DNA of 29,830 nt from CAYNYF01 sp964401385 (GTDB lineage Bacteria; Planctomycetota; Phycisphaerae; SM23-33), in the NCBI GenBank assembly GCA_964401385.1, contig CAYNYF010000051.1, positions 1 through 29,830 on the forward strand. The letters are read 5' to 3'. The notes under the pieces are model-generated. The model did not search any database, had not been told where the DNA came from, and saw nothing but the letters and a program-made list of their open reading frames with translations. The translations under genes and the position numbers were made by a program. Shown one piece after another: positions 1 through 9,738 of this stretch. Positions within the stretch are counted from its first letter, which is position 1, and each line of letters starts with the position of its first letter.

Positions 1-1
1 C

Positions 2-67
2 GCCGAGCAGAACGACGCCGCCATCCGCATGGGCATCAACATCATCGTCTACTACTTGACGCATTGA
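2..67 (+). CDS. C-terminal end of a DUF4159-like protein (partial)
   Basis: Only the last 21 codons and the TGA stop are in the window, so the gene begins upstream of it. The visible tail reads NDAAIRMGINIIVYYLTH and resembles the conserved end of DUF4159 proteins, where a charged Asn-Asp segment is followed by an R-[ML]-G-x-N-hydrophobic-Y strand. DUF4159 proteins are common in planctomycetes, often beside MoxR/vWA-type gene groups; their biochemical role is not established. The next gene starts about 120 nt downstream on the same strand, so both may belong to one transcript. The assignment rests on a very short stretch and should be treated as tentative. Confidence 0.5.
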   Translation, partial: AEQNDAAIRMGINIIVYYLTH

Positions 68-189
68 CGAACCGGCTCGCCAGGCGTGACGTGCCGGATT
101 CGAACGAAGGCTCGCGCCTGGAAGGGCATCGCGGGGTGCCTGGACCGACGGGGGCGGCGACAAAGGCGATGCCGGAGAAGGAAGTGGAA

Positions 190-1311
190 ATGACGCGATT
201 GCTGGTCTTTCCGGTCGTGGTCTTGTACGTCTCAGTCTTGGGGATGGCGCAGCCGGCCACGGCGCCCACGACGCAGCCGACCACCCGGGCGGCGCCCCGA
301 GCGCCGGTGGCGCGGGCCGTCCTGATCTCGGGCCTGGGCGGCTCGGAAGCGTATTCCCGCAACCTGTTGGATTGGTCGAACCGGCTGCACAAGGTCCTGA
401 CCACCCAGTGCGGACTCAAGGCGGAGAACATCGTCGTCCTGACCGAGAAGGCCGACCCCAAGGCGACCCCTCCGCGGCGGGAGGCGACGCTGAAGAACGT
501 CCGGGCCGCGATCAAGAAGATGAAACAGGCGTTCGGGCCGGACGACCAGTTCATCCTGTATATGGCCGGCCACGGGCAGATCAACGAGCCGGTCGGCAAG
601 CTCTGCCTGCCCGGCCGGGACCTCGAAGCCGACGAGCTGGCCGACATGCTTGATGAGTTGCCCATCGGCAAGATTGTGATTCTCAACGCCGCCAGCGGCG
701 GGGCGGAGTTCATCAAGACCTGTGCCGACATCGGCCGCGTCATCCTCACCGGGGCCGGGGCCGAGGACGATGGAAACCAGACCTACTTCGCCGAGTTCCT
801 CATCCGCGGCTACGAGACTCACCTGGCCGATGCCAACAAGGACAAGCTCATCGACCTGATGGAGGCCTACCTCTACGCCGCCCGGGAGACCGCCAACTTC
901 TATCATCGGCAATACCTGCTCGGCGGCGGAAGGCGCCGCGCCGCAGGGGACGCCCTGGTCTGGGACGTCCGCGGAAAGAACACGCGCGCGATCTGGCGCA
1001 AGCTCTACGCCGGCACCACGAACGGCCTGGGCAAGCCCCCGCAGTTGCCCGACCAGCCGCCCCCGCCCGACCCGGAGACCGAGCCGGACAAAGAGCCCAG
1101 GTTCGGGGATTTCGGGCCCAACTGGCACAATCGCCGCGTCCTCGCCGAGCACGCCCGCCTGGACGATAACGCCGGGAAGATGGGCTTCTACCTCTGGCAG
1201 CCGTACGAGTTCGTCAAGCCGCCCAAAGACGAGCCCGGCGGAACCGGCTATCTCGCCCGCCGCACCGTCCTGGGCAAGACCGGGCAGCTCGAACGTGCCC
1301 TCGGGAAATGA
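190..1311 (+). CDS. Secreted caspase/C13-like protein lacking the catalytic Cys
   Basis: This 373-residue protein has a caspase-haemoglobinase fold signature. The ATG at 190 is chosen over the TTG at 64 because it follows a GGAGAAGGAAG ribosome site and begins a clear signal peptide (residues 1-20, cleavage after GMA). A Thr/Pro/Ala-rich linker follows to about residue 40. Strand-like LISGLGG starts the domain, and the catalytic-type His lies in YMAGHG (H128). The second active-site strand reads VILNAASGG (residues 163-171), where active C13/C14 peptidases carry Cys. Downstream, residues 213-223 (ADANKDKLIDL) resemble a calcium-binding EF-hand loop. The protein is probably exported and either catalytically inactive or uses another nucleophile such as S169. 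Its stop overlaps the next start (ATGA, 1308-1311), so the two are likely translated together. Confidence in the fold is good; the function is unknown. Confidence 0.75.
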   Translation: MTRLLVFPVVVLYVSVLGMAQPATAPTTQPTTRAAPRAPVARAVLISGLGGSEAYSRNLLDWSNRLHKVLTTQCGLKAENIVVLTEKADPKATPPRREATLKNVRAAIKKMKQAFGPDDQFILYMAGHGQINEPVGKLCLPGRDLEADELADMLDELPIGKIVILNAASGGAEFIKTCADIGRVILTGAGAEDDGNQTYFAEFLIRGYETHLADANKDKLIDLMEAYLYAARETANFYHRQYLLGGGRRRAAGDALVWDVRGKNTRAIWRKLYAGTTNGLGKPPQLPDQPPPPDPETEPDKEPRFGDFGPNWHNRRVLAEHARLDDNAGKMGFYLWQPYEFVKPPKDEPGGTGYLARRTVLGKTGQLERALGK

Positions 1312-3359
1312 TACCGAAGAAGCTGATTAGCTGTTTGTTGCTGGCTTTTGCCGCCTGCGGGCAGGCCGCGGCGCAGAAGGGTGACTCTGAGCCTCTCCTG
1401 TGGAGCCCTTATCGGGAGCTGCGGGACGTCAAAGGCATCTTCTGCCACCCTACCGACCCGCTCACGGCATGGGCGGCCACCTCAAAGGGCCTGCTGATCA
1501 GCGTCGATGAAGGACAAAGCTGGCAGCCGGTCGCCGAGGCAACGACCGAGAAGGTCGGACTGGTAACCAACCTGATTGTTTGTCCGGCCCGCGCGAACCG
1601 GTTGGTCATGGGCACGCAGGACAAGGGGCTCTTTCTCAGCGTGGATGGGGGCAAGTCGTTCAAGCCGCTGGGAGACGGAGCCAGGAAGCCGGCGTCTGCA
1701 CACATCGCCTTCGTTGATTTCGGCGATTCGGATCCTTCCTGGCGGACGCTTTACGTCACCCACGGCCGGGCGGCCCCGGGCATCTCCGTGTCCCGCGACC
1801 TGGGAAAGACCTGGGAGGTTTTCGGGAAGGATCGGTTCCTCAAGAGCTTCGTCAAGGACGGCGACACGATTGTGGCGGCCGGCTCGATGGCCGAAACGGA
1901 TGGCGAAGTCTGGGGCATCCACCGCTCCGGCTTCGAGGGCCAGCGCTGGGAAGAGTGCAACCGCGGCATCCGTCCCGGTCAGGCGGCCCTGCCGCTGATT
2001 CGCCCGCTGCGCTTCCTGTTTTCCACGCTGGAGGGAGACGTGCTCCAGTCCAACGACGACGGTCGGACGTGGTACGTCGTTTCCCAGGTCGAATCGGCCT
2101 CGTGGGGGTCTCTGTTCTTTACCTACGGATCGACGGACGCCGCCCAGGTGCTGGTGGGCTATGACCCCCACCGGGAGGGCGTGGTGCTTTCCGAGGCCCG
2201 CTTCCGCCCCGGCTCGCTGCGCAAGGCCAACCGCGGACTGTACGTGGGCCCGTTCGTCAAGACCGGGGCCGTCTGCCGGGCCAACGCCAACGGCACGATT
2301 TTCTACATCGTGATGAACGACATGCTCTGGATCGGCCGGCGGCCGCGGCCAAAGACCGGGCCGGCGCTGATCCAGGTCAGATGCCTGCCGCCGTCGACGA
2401 GGGTGGACAGTTATGCAACCCGCAGCGCAGAAGCCACCCTCCACGAACGCATCGAATCGGCGGCCGGCAGCGCGCCCGGCCCGGCCGACGTAAAGGCGAT
2501 CGCTCAGGCTTACAATGGACTGTCCGAGCTGAAAGGGGCTCTGAGATTCACCGTGGAGGCCCGGGTGGAACATCCCAAGGGCGCCTCGGCCATCAAGGTG
2601 GTGACGGTGGACCTCAGCATCCTGAGCCGCGGCCGGTCGGTCGAGCTGTTCGACGACGGCAAGCACGCCGACGGAAAGGCCCGCGACGGGCTGTGGGCCA
2701 GGCAGATGCCATTCTCGCCGAGCGACTTTGGCAAACTGCCGAACCGCGACCGCCGCCCGGGCCTGCCCGGGAGGGCCGCCGTCACCGTTACCGCGATTGA
2801 CACCGACGGGGCGAGCGACCACTGGCCGGCGGTGCTGAGCATCTTCAGCCGGCCCGAGCCGGTCTCCCTCTGGCCGGGGGGCAGAGGCTTGCGATTCAGC
2901 AAGACGGACAGCGAGGGGCCCGTTTCGGTCAGCCCAGCCGGGAGCCAGGGCCTGAACCAGAACGCCGACGCCTTGTGCTTCGACGCCTCCGGGCCCGGGC
3001 CCTGGCGGGGCGCCTGGATCATGGGCGCAGGCGGGATGAACATCTCCGGACGGGACGCGCTGTCCTTCCACATCAAGGGCGACGTCAACCAGGAGTTGTA
3101 CGTGTGCATCGTGGACCGATACGTTGTTGGCGTGGACGCCGTCGACGTGCCCCACTACGGGCGGGCCGTGCCGCTGCTCGCCGGCCGGTATCTACAGGCG
3201 ATCACCAGCCGGTACCAGAAGGTCCGCATCCCCATGACCGAGCTGCTGCCCAACGGGACGCTGTTCCTGCGGCGGCACACGGCGGGCATTGCCCTGACCG
3301 TCAAGGCAGACGGCAAGCCCGGCCGATACTACGTTGACCAAGTCCAGGCGGAGCCGTAG
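1308..3359 (+). CDS. Secreted Asp-box (BNR/sortilin-like) propeller protein with C-terminal sugar-binding-like domain
   Basis: This is a 683-residue exported protein. A signal peptide covers residues 1-22 (cleavage AAA|Q). Four Asp-box motifs of the S-x-D-x-G-x-[ST]-[WF] type lie at residues 65-72, 111-118, 162-169 and 248-255, typical of beta-propellers of the sialidase/sortilin/photosystem-assembly kind. Around residues 400-510 is an Ig-like segment with an ELFDDGKHADGKARDGLWA-type turn seen in secreted adhesive domains. The C-terminal 150 residues (ISGRDALSFHIKGD and following) resemble a jelly-roll carbohydrate-binding module. It has no recognisable catalytic residues, so a binding or scaffold role is more likely than hydrolysis. 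The start codon overlaps the stop of the preceding caspase-like gene, implying stoichiometric production and a possible partnership. A lipoprotein reading (LAFAAC) is possible but the lipobox is poor. Confidence 0.75.
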   Translation: MIPKKLISCLLLAFAACGQAAAQKGDSEPLLWSPYRELRDVKGIFCHPTDPLTAWAATSKGLLISVDEGQSWQPVAEATTEKVGLVTNLIVCPARANRLVMGTQDKGLFLSVDGGKSFKPLGDGARKPASAHIAFVDFGDSDPSWRTLYVTHGRAAPGISVSRDLGKTWEVFGKDRFLKSFVKDGDTIVAAGSMAETDGEVWGIHRSGFEGQRWEECNRGIRPGQAALPLIRPLRFLFSTLEGDVLQSNDDGRTWYVVSQVESASWGSLFFTYGSTDAAQVLVGYDPHREGVVLSEARFRPGSLRKANRGLYVGPFVKTGAVCRANANGTIFYIVMNDMLWIGRRPRPKTGPALIQVRCLPPSTRVDSYATRSAEATLHERIESAAGSAPGPADVKAIAQAYNGLSELKGALRFTVEARVEHPKGASAIKVVTVDLSILSRGRSVELFDDGKHADGKARDGLWARQMPFSPSDFGKLPNRDRRPGLPGRAAVTVTAIDTDGASDHWPAVLSIFSRPEPVSLWPGGRGLRFSKTDSEGPVSVSPAGSQGLNQNADALCFDASGPGPWRGAWIMGAGGMNISGRDALSFHIKGDVNQELYVCIVDRYVVGVDAVDVPHYGRAVPLLAGRYLQAITSRYQKVRIPMTELLPNGTLFLRRHTAGIALTVKADGKPGRYYVDQVQAEP

Positions 3360-3631
3360 CTCCCTTTGCGGCCCGATTGGGCGCTGCCGGCAAAGGCTCC
3401 CGGTCGGGCAGGTCCCTGGTCTGCACCATCCCCGGGAAGATCGTCGACCGCGCTTGTCATGCGCGGTTGGCGGGGCGGGTCAGGCGGGCGAATCAACCGA
3501 ACGGCGCTGCTGTTTCCTGTGTGCGGAAGGTCGACGGACGCGCGGGCGCGGGCAGGAACGTCTGTGCCGACGGGAATGTCCCCGACCGACACGGCCCGCT
3601 CGAGGCAAACGGCGGGCAGGACATCGCCTCG

Positions 3632-4041
3632 TCACGGAAGGGCGGCGGCTCCATAGCCGCGGGAACGTTTCAGCTCCTCCTGGAGATGAAGCAGCCGCGT
3701 CGCCATGCGCAGATGGATCTTCAGGTCCACCGGGTCGAACGGCTTCATGAGGTAGTCGTCCGCGCCGCAAACCATGACCCTCATGACTTCCTCTTTGTGC
3801 CGGCTTCCCGTGATCAGCAGGATGAATATGCTCTCGTCCGCCTTTTCGCTGCGGATCATCTTGGATACTTCGAAGCCGTCCATCCCCGGCATCCTCCAGT
3901 CGAGGATGACCATACTGGGAGCATCCGCTTGCCTCATGATCTCCCACGCTTGCCGACCATCGCAAGCCTGCACGACCTCGAAGTTCCACTGTATGAGCAG
4001 ATCTGTAACCAAGGTCCGATAGGTCGGATCGTCGTCTGCCA

Positions 4042-4054
<13 letters not shown>
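3632..4054 (-). CDS. Stand-alone CheY-like response regulator (single receiver domain)
   Basis: The 140-residue protein is a single receiver domain with a short tail. The acidic pocket is ADDD (residues 6-9), the phospho-acceptor is D52 in LDWRMPGMDG, the conserved Thr is T82 in LITGS, and the Lys is K104 in YLMKPFD. All key residues are present, so it should accept phosphate normally. No output domain follows, so it would act by protein contact or as a phosphate carrier. The GTG start at 4054 is preceded by GAGGAG about 8 nt upstream. It overlaps the 3' end of the hybrid kinase by 13 nt, so the two are almost certainly translationally coupled, and it is the obvious receiver for the kinase's terminal Hpt domain. 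Confidence 0.93.
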
Positions 4055-7086
<3,032 letters not shown>

Positions 7087-7542
7087 AGAATTCTCCTTGA
7101 GTAGCGGACTACTTCGAACGTTATTGGGCCTTATGAAGGCGCGAAGCACACATTTTCGCCCCGAGACGCCTCTTGAAATTCAGGTGCGAGGCTCCATCCT
7201 GGCGAGCCGTCCGGGCCTACAATCCCTCTATGATCTTGTCTTGTAAGCGCCTATCGACAATAAAGAGGGGCGGGTTAAGAGTCTCGCCGGGTCTTCCGGA
7301 ACATTCGGCCGACCTCGTGCTCGTTCGCTTCGCCCATGCGTTTGCCCACGGCGTGGCTCGTTGCCGTATGGCCTTGGGGTGCATGGGGATGGAACGTCAA
7401 CAGCGGTCGACGTGAGTCCAGGCAGCCGCCACTCGGCGCCGGCCAAGAACCCCTGGCTTCCTCGCCACAGGCGGGCCCGGCCAGTACGTCCGGGGCAGCC
7501 TGGTTGCCGCCGGCTCCTCGGCCGGGACGGCCAAGGGCTTTC
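7087..7542. other. Non-coding gap between the apiosidase-like gene and the kinase
   Basis: No complete gene is seen in these 456 bases. They should hold the promoter of the kinase/receiver pair, but only weak candidates are visible. One is a minus-strand TTGTCG (7255-7260) with a poor -10 (GATCAT, 19-nt spacing). On the minus strand, 7275 to about 7370 reads as a short tail (TSHAVGKRMGEANEHEVGR, then about ten more residues) ending in TAA at 7275-7277. It has gene-like G/C third positions but no recognised family and no convincing start. It may be the remnant of a lost gene. Confidence 0.5.
7093..7098 (-). promoter_or_regulatory. Ribosome binding site that fixes the hybrid kinase start
   Basis: On the minus strand this is AAGGAG, followed by a 6-nt spacer and GTG at 7086. 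It is a near-perfect Shine-Dalgarno match, whereas the upstream in-frame GTG at 7149 has none. It therefore supports the shorter kinase by 21 residues. Confidence 0.7.
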
Positions 7543-8763
7543 CTACGCCGGCGCCTCCAGCACCAGCAGGCCGTCCTCCCAGCCATCGGGCGTCGAGAAT
7601 GCCTGCTGTCCGGCACTGGCGCATTTCATCCTGTCGCCGGACCGGCCCGTTCTGGGATCAACCCAGAACGCCTCGCACTCGGCGGGGGCGGCGACCCTTT
7701 CCATGGAGACGGAAAAGCTTGACGGGGCCCCCGTATACACAACAGCCCAACGGCCTTCAGGATGCCGCGCCGCCAGGTTGATGATTCGCCCCTCTGTCCG
7801 GCCGCCGGTCGCCAGCAGCTCCTGATCGGGCGTGAGCCGCCACCACTCCTTTCTCTCGGCGAGCACCTTCCTGAGAACGCCCATCTGCCGCGCGCCGGGC
7901 GAACGGAGAGCCTGCGGCCAGGAGGGCCGTATGTCCCAGAAAACCCTGTGGCCGTAGGTGTGGTGTCCGCCGGCGAGGCAACTGTAGTAGGCCTGTCTGC
8001 GAAGCCAGAGATCAGTCACCTCAAATCCGTACTCCGTGCCTCCTTCGTAGGCTCCCTCCGCCATGACGACCGGCTTGGTGGGCTGGCGGGCATAGTCCGC
8101 CGCCACCATGGGCTGAATCAGGTCCACGTGGCTGAACGTCTGGATCGAGTTGAACGCCAGCCAGGCCTCTTCGTGGAGGAAGGCGCCGCTGGAGGCCGGC
8201 GACGGGTCCGGATGGGCGGTGATCAGGTGCGAGCCGCCGTCTCCTTCCCGCAGGCCGCGGGCCAGCTCCCGGCAGATGGGGACGTCCTCCTGAACCGCGC
8301 GAGGATACATCGACCAGGTGATTTTGGAAACGGCCCCGTACCGCTGCGCGACCCACCGAGCCCATGGCCGGGCGTTCTCCGCGTTGATCCGCCCCTTCAT
8401 GCGGACGGAGTGGTACACGCCGACGACGAGCACCATGTCCGGATAGGCTCGGCACACGTCGACCGCCTCATCCACGTGCGCGAAGTATTTCTCGTTGGGC
8501 TTGAGGGGGTCTCCGTCGAGCCACGGCGGGTTTCCTTCGACGTTCTCCAGCGGATCGACGCCGACCAGCATGATCTGGAGGCAGGTGAAACCCGCCCTGG
8601 ATCTGCTGTCCACGATCCGCCGGACGTCGGCCAGGGAGAACAAGCGGAAGAGTTCCCACTGCGTGTCCGCCAGCCAGAAGAACGGCTCTCCGCCCGGGCG
8701 CACGAAGTATCGGCCGTTGTCGCTGACAAGGATCGGAGTAGTCTGATGTGCTTGAGTTTGCAT
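7543..8763 (-). CDS. Apiosidase-like glycoside hydrolase (DUF4038/GH140-type), cytoplasmic
   Basis: This 406-residue (beta/alpha)8-barrel protein resembles the DUF4038 (apiosidase-like, GH140) family. It opens with NGRYFVRPGGEPFFWLADT, the family's characteristic first strand. The likely nucleophile is E236 in KPVVMAEGAYEGG. The family's usual acid/base Asp after the W-strand (W-x-x-G-G-D type) is not obvious, since the equivalent strand reads ITWSMYP. A small beta-sandwich with GRWAVVYTG and GLLVLEAPA closes the protein, as in relatives. The ATG at 8763 follows GGAG with a 9-nt spacer (8773-8776); the ATG at 8778 is an alternative. No signal peptide is present, so it should act in the cytoplasm on imported oligosaccharides, possibly on apiose-type linkages, but specificity cannot be read from sequence. 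It is transcribed divergently from rubrerythrin. Confidence 0.8.
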   Translation of the reverse strand: MQTQAHQTTPILVSDNGRYFVRPGGEPFFWLADTQWELFRLFSLADVRRIVDSRSRAGFTCLQIMLVGVDPLENVEGNPPWLDGDPLKPNEKYFAHVDEAVDVCRAYPDMVLVVGVYHSVRMKGRINAENARPWARWVAQRYGAVSKITWSMYPRAVQEDVPICRELARGLREGDGGSHLITAHPDPSPASSGAFLHEEAWLAFNSIQTFSHVDLIQPMVAADYARQPTKPVVMAEGAYEGGTEYGFEVTDLWLRRQAYYSCLAGGHHTYGHRVFWDIRPSWPQALRSPGARQMGVLRKVLAERKEWWRLTPDQELLATGGRTEGRIINLAARHPEGRWAVVYTGAPSSFSVSMERVAAPAECEAFWVDPRTGRSGDRMKCASAGQQAFSTPDGWEDGLLVLEAPA

Positions 8764-8857
8764 CCCACTGTACTCCATGTCTGCCCGGGCCGCACGCTCG
8801 CCCGGCCCGCTCTGACGGCCGCGCCGTTCTGTCCGCTGGCCTGGTTGTCGGACGGCT

Positions 8858-8886
8858 AGAATACACGCACCGTCGCTCCGTCGCCA
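8858..8886 (-). promoter_or_regulatory. Weak candidate promoter for the apiosidase-like gene
   Basis: On the minus strand a -10 box TATTCT (8858-8863) lies 17 nt from TGGCGA (8881-8886), a 3/6 match to the -35 consensus. It would give a leader of roughly 90 nt before the ATG at 8763. The -10 is good; the -35 is poor. Confidence 0.3.
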
Positions 8887-8942
8887 GCGGCCGGAGGAGC
8901 GGTCTTCAGCCAACGGCCGGCGCCTACGGCCTCCGCCAGCCT

Positions 8943-8971
8943 TTGCTGTTCGCTGCTTTCCCTGGTATTGT
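8943..8971 (+). promoter_or_regulatory. Candidate sigma70-type promoter for rubrerythrin
   Basis: TTGCTG (8943-8948) and TATTGT (8966-8971) are separated by exactly 17 nt. Transcription would start near 8978, leaving a leader of about 85 nt before the rubrerythrin ATG. Both boxes are close to consensus in a GC-rich setting where such AT-rich hexamers are rare. Confidence 0.45.
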
Positions 8972-9061
8972 GCTTGGAGGCGCATCCAGCGCGGCCGGGG
9001 ACGGGGTCCGTCGGCCGCATGTCAGGTGGCACCTCGCCCGAGAGATGAGAGGAGCGGCAAC

Positions 9062-9598
9062 ATGGCTGATCTGAAGGGAACGAAGACCGAGAGCAATCTG
9101 TGGGCGGCCTTTGCGGGGGAATCCCAGGCAAGGAACAAGTATACGTACTTCGCCTCCGTCGCCAGGAAGGAAGGTTACGAGCAGATCGCGGCCATCTTCC
9201 AGGAGACGGCCGAGCAGGAAAAAGAGCACGCCAAGCTGCACCTCAAGCTTCTCAACGGGATCGGCGAGACGCTGTCGAACTTGACGGCGGCCGCGGACGG
9301 CGAGAACCATGAATGGACGGATATGTATCCGAACATGGCCAAGGTCGCCAAGGAAGAGGGCTTTGACGACGTTGCCCGCCTGTTCGAGGGATTGGCCAAG
9401 ATCGAGAAGGAGCACGAAGCCCGCTACAGAAGGCTCCGCAAAAACCTCGAGGGCGGAACGGTCTTTGCCAGGCAGGAAAAAGTGAGGTGGCGCTGCCGCA
9501 ACTGCGGCTTTACTACCGAAGGCAGCAAGCCGCCCCGGCAATGCCGCGTCTGCAAACACCCGCAGGCGTATTTCGAGATGGTCGCGGACAATTTCTGA
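9062..9598 (+). CDS. Rubrerythrin (peroxide-reducing di-iron protein)
   Basis: Rubrerythrin reduces hydrogen peroxide in the cytoplasm of anaerobes and microaerophiles, using a di-iron centre in a four-helix bundle fed by a rubredoxin-type iron. The 178-residue length is typical. Iron ligands are visible as E20 in GESQARNKY, E53xxH56 (EKEH), the E98/E99 region, and E115xxH118 (EKEH). The C-terminal rubredoxin knuckles are C145xxC148 and C161xxC164, with the usual short spacing. The ATG at 9062 follows GAGAGGAG and begins MADLKGT, matching family starts. The gene stands alone between a divergent glycosidase gene and the GH20 gene, with its own candidate promoter. It suggests an organism that meets oxidative stress in low-oxygen habitats. 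Confidence 0.96.
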   Translation: MADLKGTKTESNLWAAFAGESQARNKYTYFASVARKEGYEQIAAIFQETAEQEKEHAKLHLKLLNGIGETLSNLTAAADGENHEWTDMYPNMAKVAKEEGFDDVARLFEGLAKIEKEHEARYRRLRKNLEGGTVFARQEKVRWRCRNCGFTTEGSKPPRQCRVCKHPQAYFEMVADNF

Positions 9599-9633
9599 AC
9601 GGACCTGCGCCGGTAGCTTGTCCCATTTGCTCT

Positions 9634-9652
9634 CGCCGGGCGCGCGCCGGCG
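9634..9652 (+). terminator. GC-rich hairpin after rubrerythrin, possible terminator
   Basis: CGCCGG (9634-9639) pairs with CCGGCG (9647-9652) around a 7-nt GC loop. It lies 36 nt after the rubrerythrin stop. No U-tract follows, so intrinsic termination is uncertain; it may only protect the 3' end. Confidence 0.25.
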
Positions 9653-9700
9653 TGTTCGGCGTCCGGTGCGTGTTCGATTGCCCGCGATTTGGGGCGTAAG

Positions 9701-9730
9701 CTTTCATCCGGTAGGCCCGAATGGTCTAAT
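9701..9730 (+). promoter_or_regulatory. Candidate promoter placing the GH20 gene on a leaderless transcript
   Basis: TCTAAT (9725-9730) matches the -10 consensus at 5 of 6 positions. CTTTCA (9701-9706) is a weak -35 at 18 nt spacing. A start point about 7 nt after the -10 falls at the ATG at 9739, which has no Shine-Dalgarno sequence. Confidence 0.3.
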
Positions 9731-9738
9731 GCCCCGTC

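Noticed and set aside
232..1152. A 306-codon minus-strand open frame opposite the caspase-like gene
   Set aside because: Shadow frame; the plus strand has a signal peptide, ribosome site and fold motifs.
3360..3631. Possible small gene or terminator between the convergent propeller and receiver genes
   Set aside because: All frames give biased, domain-free peptides, and no strong hairpin with a T-tract was seen.
8764..8985. A longer start for the apiosidase-like gene
   Set aside because: The added 74 residues are Arg/Gly-rich, unlike the family, and would run through the likely promoter. The ATG at 8763 has a usable GGAG.
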